In this document: positions 28,869-38,535 of the stretch, one piece after another | Layout: each line of letters begins with the position of its first letter | Position numbering within the stretch: position 1 is the stretch's first letter | Origin: Corbicula japonica | Taxonomy: Eukaryota > Mollusca > Bivalvia > Venerida > Cyrenidae | Direction of reading: 5' to 3' | Assembly (NCBI GenBank): GCA_038501625.1 | Contig: JAZAYU010000036.1 | Span: 5,680,366-5,744,365 of the forward strand | Length of the DNA: 64,000 nt | Translations under genes and position numbers: made by a program | The notes under the pieces: model-generated | Database searches by the model: none | What the model was told of the DNA's origin: nothing | The model's input: the letters and a program-made list of their open reading frames with translations, nothing else

Positions 28869-29070
28869 TTATACAAAAACGAAATATTCATCGTCGTAGT
28901 GAACGTCAAACTTCCGGTCGTATGCAGCAGTCCTTGCTCGATAACACAAATGTATAATTATTAAAAACATACCGCTTATGATAATTATATGAAGCACCAC
29001 GATCTCACATGTGATCCTGGTGTTTGTACATCCGTTGTACAACATAAAAATATGTCGGAAATTATCATAG
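28869..29070 (-). CDS. Possible small membrane-protein exon or ORF (weak)
   Basis: An open frame on the minus strand encodes a hydrophobic helix (VVLHIIIISGMFLIIIHLCY) followed by a charged tail with YDRKFDVHYDDEYF. AATAAA follows the stop within about 10 bases on that strand. There is no upstream ATG before the segment CTNTRITC except an internal one at about 29048, and an AG (ACACAG|TAC) could be an acceptor. I recognise no family; a chance ORF is the main alternative. Confidence 0.22.
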
Positions 29071-29675
29071 TAATACGATATAACTGATTGTACTGTGTTT
29101 TGCAAGTGATTGAGAAATTAAATCAAAACATCGCAAATCAGATTGGGATTTTTAATAAATTAGGTGTTTTGTCTTGTTCGTCAGTCCGGATGATACGAAC
29201 ATTTTGACAGTCAAAATAACGTTTGAGAACTTCCCCGCTCTGTTTCAATCGCGATGACGTCACGCGTTACCTCACAAAATGGAGATCAATACTGTAAACA
29301 ATAGCAACATGCCATAGGAAATTTAAATTTTGCGATTGTAAGCTTGATATAAGTTTTAAAGAAAAATCCAGGATTTTGCAACATAGGAGTGTTTTGTATT
29401 TCACAAAACAGGTATTAATTTTTATATGCTCCGACATTTTGTTTTTGTTTTGTTGACCTCTTGCGCGAACTTCCGGTATGCATAAATTATACATCGCCAA
29501 AATGTCGGAAGGTAGCGAAAGAGCGTCTGCTTCAATATTTGTTTTGCAAAAATCTTATTTTAAACCATAATTTGATAGATACCATGTGGTCAAATTAGTT
29601 TAAATTAAGATGTGTAAGCTTTCATGGCAAAAAGATGGATTTTAATTTTTTTGTTCAGATGCGCCAGATATATCT

Positions 29676-30026
29676 TTAACATCTTGTCTTACAGCTATAA
29701 AAGAACATGTAATTAGGTATGTCGAAAAAGTTTTTGAAACTACTGGCAAAAATTTATTTTGGTCTATAAAAAATTCAAATGACGTTTTGAAGAAACTTAA
29801 ATCAAATAATTTTCAGGCGTTCTGTTTGTCTACATATGATTTTTCTACCTTGTATACTTCTCTCCCTCATAATTTAATAAGAGACAAGCTAACCAGTCTC
29901 ATTGAAAAAACTTTTGCTAGAGAAAATAAAACATTTATTGCTTGTAATGAACATAGGGCATTCTTTACAGATGGTTCTTATGATAATTATACTTCATGGA
30001 CCTGTCAAGACCTTATCCAGGCGCTC

Positions 30027-30028
<2 letters not shown>
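29676..30028 (+). pseudogene. Penelope-like RT, middle piece
   Basis: Starts at the second TTAA (TSCLTAIKEHVIRYVEKVF) and contains FCLSTYDFSTLYTSLPHN, the motif around the first catalytic aspartate region. It stops at the LINE insertion within the sequence coding for QALTF. Confidence 0.7.
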
Positions 30029-30057
<29 letters not shown>

Positions 30058-30064
<7 letters not shown>

Positions 30065-30143
30065 AAACATTTTATTTGGTTTAACTATAAATTGTAACTT
30101 GCCATAAAAATTATCTAATGTAGGTACAAATGTAAAATTTTCG

Positions 30144-30145
<2 letters not shown>
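30058..30145 (-). other. Probable 3'-transduced segment of the LINE
   Basis: Lies between two poly(A) runs. On the minus strand it carries CCAAATAAAATG (a poly(A) signal) about 15 bases before the outer tail, the arrangement left when a LINE transcript reads past its own tail to a downstream genomic signal. Confidence 0.6.
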
Positions 30146-30178
<33 letters not shown>

Positions 30179-30469
30179 GTTTCAGGCCCCAAGAAGGGTG
30201 ACCCCATTTATTCAATAAGTTTAACATAATTACATAATTACATTCAAAGTAAATCACAAGATAGCATAATAACAAGGTTGCATTTATATATCATATTTTT
30301 TCCTATATCATAAAAAAAAGAGAGACTGAAACGTGCATATTTTGTATAAAAACACAGGACATTTATTGTAAAGAATATTGCATTCCTTCAGCATGGTTTT
30401 TAAAGATTTTATCTATGGTAATAGTTTGTTTTTATTAAATAATAAACTTCTTTTTTTTTCAAAAGTATG

Positions 30470-33411
30470 TTATGATTGCGTCAGGTTTCTCAAAATTTCC
30501 AATATATTTTCTAAAATCATTTGTAGCGGCGTATTTTTTTGGTTTAAATATAGGATGTATTTTCGATTTCTAATTTTGTGTTTTAAATAATTTTCGAAAT
30601 GAGGAATTGTCAGTATAGAACGACAGTCTTCTTTAAATTTTGTTTTGTAAATAAAATATTTTAATAGGATTGTAAAGAACCTGACAATTTCACTATCATT
30701 GCTTGAGTTAAGTAAAAATACTTTTTCATTATCAGTTAAGGTTATATTGAAATGTATATTCGTCCATTGTTTAACAGCAGTAATAAATGTTTTCACTTTG
30801 TTACATTCCAAAAAAAGGTGATGAATTGTTTCACATTCTTGATTACAATATGAGCACAGATTATTCTGAACTTTGTTTATTTTAAATAGAAAAGATTTTG
30901 TCACTAGAATTTTGTTATTAAGCTTAAATTGAAAATCTTTTAGTTTTATTTCCTGTATATCCATTAAATTTCTATACATTATTTTGAAATCGTTTAGATT
31001 CAAGTTACCAAAATATGGCGACCATTTCAAAGATTCGTGTATAGTTTGTGTGTCCGTCAAGATATCATAAAAGTTCCTACATCCTTTTTTGTATTTAATA
31101 AGGTATTTCAAATGTGTGTTTAGGTGCATGTTTCTTTTAAGCATTCTGTAATTCTCGTTATTTTGTCTAAATATATTTTTCCATTCGTTTGGGATACTCA
31201 TTAGTAGTCTTTGATAGTCTAAAAAGGTGCCTCTAATATTGTAAATATTTTGCAACTGATTAAACGTGTAAAATTCACCGTCATCGTTTATTATGTCTAT
31301 TAAAACTGTAATATTTTTGTCGTACCAATTTTTGTAAAAAAGCGATTTATTTACAAAATTGTGATTGTACCATAACGGAGAAAAAAGAACATTATACGCA
31401 TCATTAATTTGTATCTTCTTGCAAAGAAAAATCCAACTTTCAAGTACGTTTTTCCAAAATGGATTTTGTAATTCTGTTAATTTTTCTTGTGTAAAATTTA
31501 CTCCCAAAGTTATTATTTCTTTAGAATTAAACTGTGCTAAGGCTCTCCAGCTTTCGCACCCGGAAACAGCTAGTTTTCTAATCCATGAAAGTTTCAACCC
31601 AAAAATGAAATTTTTTAAATCAATCATTCCAAGACCACCGGCATCGATATTTCGTACCGACTGTGTTCTTTTTATCTTATCGGGACCATTATTCCATAGA
31701 AATTTGTAACATTTTTGTTCAATATATGCTAATAACTCAGATGGTGGATTAGGAAGAGAGATGAATAAATGAACAAATCTTGATATAATGAGAGATTTTA
31801 TAATAGTGATTTTTCCAAATAATGTTAAATTTCTCTTAGACCAAATGTTTATGGTAAGTTCACATTTTGCTTTTATTTCATCAATATTTTGCTCCCATAT
31901 GTTTGATACATCTGCTGAAAAATTAACACCAAGTATTTTTATAGGTCCTGTTGTCCAATCTAAAGCTACATCTCTACATAATTTTATTTTCGAATTAGTT
32001 CTAGAACCGAACCATACAGCTTTTGTTTTTTCAACATTGATCTGTAAGCCTGATAGTTGATAATATTTATCTAATGTCAATAAGCATGATCTAAGTGACA
32101 TTTCTGAGCCGTTTAGAAAAATTTGCGTATCATCTGCATATTGACATAATTTATGCTCATAATTGTTTAAAGTAACACCTATTATTGTTTTGTTGTTTTT
32201 TATCATCAGACTTAATATTTCTGCACAGAGAATAAAAATGTACGGGGATATTGGGTCCCCCTGTCTGCAACCGCGTGAAAGTTTGAAGAAGTCGGATAAA
32301 TAACCGTTTTGTGAAATACACGTTTCGGCCCCATTTTGAAATAATTTGATCCATCGCTTGAACGATGTGCCAAACCTATAAAAATTAAGAACTTTGTAAA
32401 TAAATGCCCATGATATAGAATCAAATGCCTGTTTAAAATCAATGGATAGTAGCAATCCCTCTTTATTTTGTAGTTTAGATTCAAACAAAATATCGTAAAT
32501 AATGCGTAAATTTTCTCCAATAAATCTTCCAGAGATAAATCCTTTTTGATCGGGATGAATAATTTCATCTAATATTTTCTTAAGACGGTTTGCAATTACA
32601 GAAGAAGCAAGTTTATAAACAACATTTAAAAGCGATATAGGTCTCCAATTTTTTAAAAATGTCTTATCTTTATTTGGTTTTGGTAAACACGTAATAACCG
32701 CTTGCCCTTGTGTAACAGATAATTTCCCATTTCTGTATCCATGATTAAGTGAACCTAGAACAAATGTTGATAAATCCTTCCAGAAAAATTTAAAAAATTC
32801 AGTAGTATAACCATCCAGACCTGGACTTTTATCGTTTTTCATATTTGATAACGCTACATTCAATTCGTTAAGAGTTATTTCACCTTCCAAACTTTGTACT
32901 TGAATTTCGGTCAATTTCTTTGGATTATCACCAATTACATTTTCTAGTGGAATATCATCATAATTTTCTGTTTCTGTATAGAGTTGTTTATAATAGTTCA
33001 TTTGATATTGCAAAATTTCTTGAACATCAGTATACTCCTTATTTGTTTCATCCTTTAATTTATAGATTGTTTTATTTAAATAATTTCTTTTTTCTAGGTT
33101 AAAGAAATAACTGCTAGGTTTTTCTCCTAGATCTTCATAACGACATTTTGATCTCAAAATTACACCTTCGATTGTTATTTTCCTTAAATTTTCTAATTCA
33201 GCTTTTTTGTTTGACAATTCGGTAATTAAATTATTATCAATATTTTGGAAGTTTGCCGATATACGTTTTTCTAAATTAACAATAGTTTTCTCTATTTCCG
33301 TTTCCGCTTTTTTAAATTGTTTTTTCTTATAAGCGCTGTATTTAATCGTTTCTCCTCTTAAAACGACTAAAAACGTTTCTAAGAATAATTGGTAATTTAT
33401 GTTTAACTCTA

Positions 33412-33460
<49 letters not shown>

Positions 33461-34331
33461 TGTGTTTATTTCATTATTGTCATGATGTTCTACTTGGTGT
33501 TGCTCAATTAATTGTTTTAAAGTGTTTTTAACTATGTTAACATAATGTTCGTCTTTTAATAGTGAATTGTTGAATTTCCAGAAACCTGGACCCCTTTGTA
33601 CTTCTGATAATTTAATTTTTAGTAAAATACCCTTATGGTCAGTTCTATAACTTGTTATTATACTGCTGTCTGTAACAAGATTTTGAGTTTGGCTATTTAT
33701 AAGCAAGAAATCTAATCTTGATTGTTTTCTAACTGGATTAAGTCTTTGCCATGTGTACTGACGCTTTTCTTCGTGCATAACTCTCCAAATATCTATGTAT
33801 TCCTCACTATTTATATAATTTAAAATGACATTTCTTGATTTGGGATTATTAACATGTAAATAATTTTCATAATCTAATGCGGGATTGATAACAAGATTCC
33901 AGTCTCCGCAAATTATAACATACTCGTTATTAATATCATTTATAATGTTAAATATAGATTCAAAAAATACAGGATTGTCATCATTTGGGCCGTAAATGCT
34001 CACGAGAGTTAACTGTTTACCACATATTACTGTGTCTAATATAACATAATTACCATTAATATTATCTGTATATACTTTTTCGACTTTATATTCAAAGCTA
34101 TCACGAAACAAAATTAAAACGCCACGACTGTTGCTTAGGAAAGGGCAAATATATATCTCGTTTCCCCATTCTGCTTTAACGTAGGAGCACATTTTTTGAG
34201 TGATGTGTATATCCTGTAAACAAATAACATCATATTTTTTTCTGTCGCAAATAATGAAAAAGATCTCTTCGCTTTTGTGTGTTTGCAATGCCTTGACAAT
34301 TCTGTGAATAAACCAGTATGTTTTCACCCAT
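30470..34331 (-). CDS. LINE ORF2: endonuclease and reverse transcriptase
   Basis: The frame from 34327 covers 1,285 residues. It starts with an apurinic-type endonuclease (YDVICLQDIHI, then VICGDWNLVINP, RSRLDFLLI-type SRLDFLLINSQ, TDHKGI). A reverse transcriptase follows (KSPGLDGYTTEFFK, LLNVVYKLASSVIANRL, LSIDFKQAFDSISW, GCRQGDPISPYIF, and the catalytic QYADD), then a C-terminal zinc-knuckle-type CSYCNQECETIHHLFLEC. The best start is the ATG at 34331-34329 in another frame, which reads MGENILVYSQNCQGI. It joins the long frame through a one-base change in an A run near 34235, so this copy has a frameshift at its N-terminus. The layout fits the L1/Tx1 clade. Confidence 0.88.
33412..33461. repeat. 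ATT microsatellite coding a poly-asparagine run
   Basis: About 16 ATT units on the plus strand, giving a run of asparagines between the endonuclease and reverse transcriptase of LINE ORF2. Confidence 0.9.
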
Positions 34332-34503
34332 ATCGATTGACTGTAATTGTGGCACTATGACTCAAATTGCTTGACAAAAAAAACCATGCTGAGGGTTTGC
34401 AAAGTAAAAGAGAATAAGCGAAAAAGAAACAAAAACATATATACAAGAAAGATATTATGATGCAAACTGTGTGCAATTGAATGCCAACAGTCGAGGCGCT
34501 CAC

Positions 34504-35371
34504 ATTTTTATTGGATAATATTTATTTGAGATTTGGTACCACTATTTATAAACAAGTAATAGGCATTCCAATGGGTACTAATTGTGCACCCCTTGTTGCT
34601 GATCTGTTTTTATACTGTTATGAAAGAGATTTCATGTTATCTCTTTCTACCGAACATCAAGATGATATTATTACAGCTTTTAACAACATCTCGAGGTACC
34701 TTGATGATTTATTAAATATAGATAATAACCATTTTCCATCACTGGTTAATAAGATTTATCCTAAAGAACTACAGCTTAACAAAGCGAACACTTCAGAAAA
34801 GCAAGCAAACTTCCTTGATTTAAATCTATCCATCGAAAATGGTTACGTCACTACTAAAATTTATGATAAAAGAGATGATTTTAATTTTAATATAGGAAAT
34901 TTTCCGTTTCTAGACGGCGATGTTCCTCGTGCAACTTCTTACGGGGTTTATATCTCACAGCTTGTTCGCTTTTCAAGAGCTTGCAACGATGTGAATGATT
35001 TCAATGAACGTAATCTTTGCATTACAGAAAAACTTTTAAAACAAGGTTATCGGTATCACAAATTAAGGAAACCCTTTTGCAAGTTTTATCGCCGATATCC
35101 AGATCTAATTCATAAATACAGCTGCAGTTTAAAATCACTATTGCAACAAGGAATTTCACAGCCAGTTTTTTATGGAGATTTAATTTATAAACTTAAGAAG
35201 ATAAAAGGCGATGTTAATTTCTCCCGGTTATTCGTAAAAACCATCTGTAAATTTAAAAAGAAAGGTTACCAACATGATATTTTACAGCGCTCTGCAGGCC
35301 TGGTGATTAACCCATCTACAGTTGATCATTATGCTTACCTCTTTGGTTGCACGACGGTGGCAGGGGTGTAA
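34504..35371 (+). pseudogene. Penelope-like RT, C-terminal piece
   Basis: Continues the interrupted frame and contains LLDNIYLRFG, VIGIPMGTNCAPLVADLFLY, SRYLDDLLNIDN (catalytic DD), FLDLNLSIENG and KIYDKRDDFNF. The C-terminal part has GYRYHKLRKPFCKFYRRYPD. It ends with a stop shortly after YAYLFGC. A second diverged copy is at 62950-64000. Confidence 0.75.
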
Positions 35372-35907
35372 GAGTTTATGAAAGTTTATGGGGAAATCTT
35401 TTCTTAAAAGAACCTAAAAGCTCGATTTGTTTCTTTTATCCCTGTCATCGTGTTCTTGCTGATTTTACTCCAGGTGCTCTGGTCTCGAAAAGATCATTGA
35501 GTACCCGCCCTTTGGCTTTGCAATGCTATTAAATTCTTATGTTTATATGTTTGTATGCTTTTGCATGCAACATTGTTGAGCTGATGGGTGGGTTGGAGTT
35601 ATTTCACCAAGACAATTTGTACTTGTTTTGTGATACGAGAACCTGTTGGGGCAAGTGTGAGGTTGGTGCACCTTAGAACCTGGTTTAAACCCCCAGTGGC
35701 AAATTGTTTTGCCACTGACCGTTCCAAGGCGGTATCCCCAAAGGTTCTCTTGTTTATTAATTGTTTGTGGCGTCCTATTTGAATTGACATACATATATAA
35801 AACATGCGCTCTCTCTATCTTCCTCTCTTCTTTTTCGCTGCGTGGGGAGGCTGTGTTTTTTGAGTGTGGCGATTCCTGATATGCATATGTTGCTTTTTTT
35901 TCAAATA
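35372..35907 (+). other. Penelope-like 3' tail
   Basis: Non-coding tail shared with fragments at 8915, 19640, 20822, 57705 and 63656. It contains ATGCATGCAACATTG-type and GCCACTGACCGTTCCAAGGC blocks and ends GATATGCATATG before the foldback arm resumes. Confidence 0.75.
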
Positions 35908-36623
35908 GCAGCATTCATTTCCAGATGTTTGACGGCCATCTTGAAAAATTTCTGTAACAAGTAACAAAAAGGCCATTTGCTCCTTAAATATTTGTCTGAT
36001 GTGTTTACTTTTGCTTTTAATGTTTAGAACATCCTTGAAAATATAGATTTAGACTCCAAAATTGTGACTATACGATGAAAATCCTTCAAATAGCAGCATT
36101 TTTCAGGTTTTTTTGGCGGCCATCTTGAAAAATTTCTGTATCGAAAACGCCATTTGCTCCTTAAATATTTGTCTGATGTGCTTACATTTGCTTTTAATGT
36201 TTAGAACATCCTTGAAAATGTGGGTTTAGACTCCAAAATTGTGACTATACCATGGAAATTCTTCAAATAGCAGCATTTTTCAGATTTTTGGCGGCCATCT
36301 TGAAAAAATTCTGTAACAAAAAGGCCATTTTCTCCTTAAATTTTTGTCTGATGTGCTTACATTTGCTTTTAATGTTTTAGAGCATCCTTGAAAATATAGA
36401 TTTAGACTCCAAAATTGTGACTATACGATGAAAATCCTTTAAATAGCAGCATTTATCAGATTTTTGGCGGCCATCTTGAAAAAGCGGCCATTTTGGAAAG
36501 ATATCAAATGGGTCTCTATCACATTTCAAAAGGTACACCAAAAGCTAACTTTGTGCAAAAGTTGATGCTTTTAACCGAATTTGAACAATTCCTCTATATT
36601 TTTACCGAAAACGGCTGGACTAA
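35908..36623 (-). repeat. Right arm of the foldback element (tandem units)
   Basis: About four inverted units (GGCGGCCATCTTGAAAAA, GGAGCAAATGGC-type reverse) then the terminal segment ending CGGCTGGACTAA. Confidence 0.85.
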
Positions 36624-38436
36624 TTCTATCACAAATGGCATTAGTGTATTCGGAAATAAACATATTGCCTTATTAATTCTACATATTTAATTAAAATAAA
36701 TAAATCGCGACCCAAAGAGCTTACCTCGGAAATTTAGGGCATATAGGTCCCAATTTCGCCATTAAAACAAAAATCCATTATAACTTTGAATTAACGTTTA
36801 ATCAGTAAAAATGTGTATTTTTGACAGCCTGTTCGTATTTCAAACTAGCACAACTATTTGTGCACGACACTTACTTTTCTATATATGTGATGATCGTCCT
36901 TCACGCACAACCCAGTTAGCATTCAAATCAATCCGGGAAATTTTCCTTCTATTTCTATAATTATGCCGCCGATCGGAATTTGAATCGCAACTTTGGCAGC
37001 TCCATAAAGCATCTTAAACCATATGTATCTTTTAAATATTTACATACCTGAAAAGCAGAATCAATATATGTAATCCGTTATAAATAACGGTTTCGTTTTT
37101 TATGCAAAACTCTTTTAAACCTCCACCCATGTCAACAAACTTCGATTACGGCGCGTAAAGTTTACCTGACTCACGTTTATCGATAAATAACAGAATTTAA
37201 ATCGTGTCGATTTCCACCACAGTTTTGATCGGTATTGCTTGAGACGTAAAGGACAGACATCTGTAAAAAGTCAGTATGATAATGGGTCTGTGCTTGCAGT
37301 CGAATTATTGAGACTATATTTCAAACCTACTATTAAGTATTACAAAAACCTTCACAAAATACTGTAAGTTAACAATCGCCCGTGCTTTTTCAATTGCAAC
37401 GCCCCGGACTGTTATATATAAACGGTAGGTCCTAAATATTTAAGTGATGATTAAAATTGGTTACATCGCATCAGTCTGATTGGCTGGACATCCGGGAATC
37501 GGATTCCCCTTAAATAAAAAAACGACAGTTTCTGTGCCCCCCCCCCAAAAAAAAAAACAAAAAAAAAAACTGCAACCAGTAGGTGGCGGGGTTTACCGTA
37601 AAGCCTCGAAATAATCATTACCATCATTATTACTTAAAGCTTTAAGACTTATGACTTAAATTTTAGTTGACGGTCAATGTTTTATAGAGATAATCCATGA
37701 GTAAAGCAAGACGAGTAACTTTAGAGCAGCTGTTCATTTATTATTTAACTGAAGTGTTAAAATTGAGGCCCGACTGCTAAATCCGTAAAAGTACAATGAA
37801 CAGTACAATGAATGACTTATTAAATAAGGCTCCCTTTTAAGCATTTGCATGGCGTTTAAACAGCAAAAGTAAGCGCGCAGTGGTAAGTTGATGATTTGTA
37901 AACATTGATGGTGAAAATATAAATTGACTATGTTTATACACACACAGATGGGCCTCATAATAACATTTTTTGCAATGGTTTGACAGCTAAAAGTACTATT
38001 ATGAGTAAAGTTGCACATGAAAAGCATGTCTAATTACACAGTATAAATTGAGAAGTTTGTACCTTTCCCTTTAAATGTGGCTTTTACATTTTGCGCTGAT
38101 AATTCAAAATATTAGAATTGTTTATAATCGACTTAAATCTTGAGATTATGACTTATTGATTTCTAGGATCAGGGTACTTCGAACTTTGAGAGAACATTTA
38201 AATCATACGCCTACCAAATGACTGTTTAACACTGTTTTAAAAACACCACAGATCCAACCGTCACACTTCGGATCGTACTGTCCGTTTTTCTGACATTGAC
38301 TGTGAGACAGTCTAGATTTGAACGAAAAATAAAAATGAATCACAGAGGCGCTTTCGCAGTTGCAAAAACAAGCGTCTGCAGAAATTGTACACGCAAACAA
38401 TTTTTACGTTAACATTTTGTCGTTTTCTGAACAAAT
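36624..38436. other. Intergenic region upstream of COPE
   Basis: AT-rich, with a poly-C/poly-A tract at about 37538-37569. No TATA box at a convincing distance from the COPE ATG and no other feature is recognised. The COPE promoter must lie in the last few hundred bases. Confidence 0.5.
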
Positions 38437-38535
38437 ATGGCAGATAAAGATACAGTTGATGAGTTATTCGACATCAGAACAAATTTTTACATCGGAAATT
38501 ATCAACATTGTATCAACGAAGCGCAAAAATTAAAG
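38437..38535 (+). CDS. COPE: COPE exon 1
   Basis: Codes for the first 33 residues, ends in phase 0 at AAG|GTATTT, and joins [11 protein letters not shown] of exon 2. Confidence 0.93.

Larger units (their letters stand above)
26486..29675. mobile_element. 3.2-kb TTAA-flanked insertion inside the Penelope-like ORF
   Basis: TTAA occurs at 26482-26485 and 29676-29679, exactly where the host ORF is interrupted; excision to one TTAA restores the frame. The ends read AGTTATCC and, inverted, AGATATATC, so terminal repeats are short or decayed. A TTAA target suggests a piggyBac-type element. I see no transposase, only short frames. Confidence 0.7.
30029..34493 (-). mobile_element. L1/Tx1-type LINE, 5'-truncated, inserted in the Penelope-like ORF
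   Basis: The target duplication AGGCGCTCAC is present at 30019-30028 and 34494-34503. The 3' end (plus-strand low coordinate) is a run of 29 T on the plus strand, i.e. a poly(A) tail. An 88-bp segment separates it from a second, inner 31-base tail (30146-30176). Only ORF2 remains; about 160 bases precede it and ORF1 is missing. Confidence 0.9.
26347..35907 (+). mobile_element. Penelope-like retroelement, split by two later insertions
   Basis: Three coding pieces lie in order: 26347-26485, 29680-30028 and 34504-35371. They carry the YWLPKMHKTPYKARF and SSSCTTT segments, then FSTLYTSLPHN, then IGIPMGTNCAPLVADLF and the RYLDDLL catalytic motif of a reverse transcriptase. A tail of about 530 bases follows and ends in the foldback arm. 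Removing 26486-29679 leaves one TTAA and an open frame; removing 30029-34503 also restores the frame. The 5' end is truncated, as is usual for this class. No GIY-YIG endonuclease is visible, so the subclass is uncertain. Confidence 0.72.
23878..36623. mobile_element. Large foldback element with tandem-repeat arms (contains nested insertions)
   Basis: The outer ends are inverted copies starting TTAGTCCAGCCGTTTTC (23878 on plus; ends 36623 on minus). Each arm runs through the same unique-type segment (CACCAAATTTTGCATAAAGT-like, then CAAAATGGCCGC) into about 190-bp tandem units containing CAAGATGGCCGCCAAAAATC. The left arm is 23878-24795. The right arm is 26225-26346 plus 35908-36623, split by a Penelope-like insertion. 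Between the arms are two inverted fragments of one coding sequence. The transposase class is unknown. Confidence 0.78.

Noticed and set aside
29240..29300. CRE-type promoter (TGACGTCA) with a nearby ATG
   Set aside because: The following frame is only a few codons and no gene is seen downstream.
31365..33102. Plus-strand frames across the LINE
   Set aside because: They are antisense shadows of the intact ORF2 on the minus strand.
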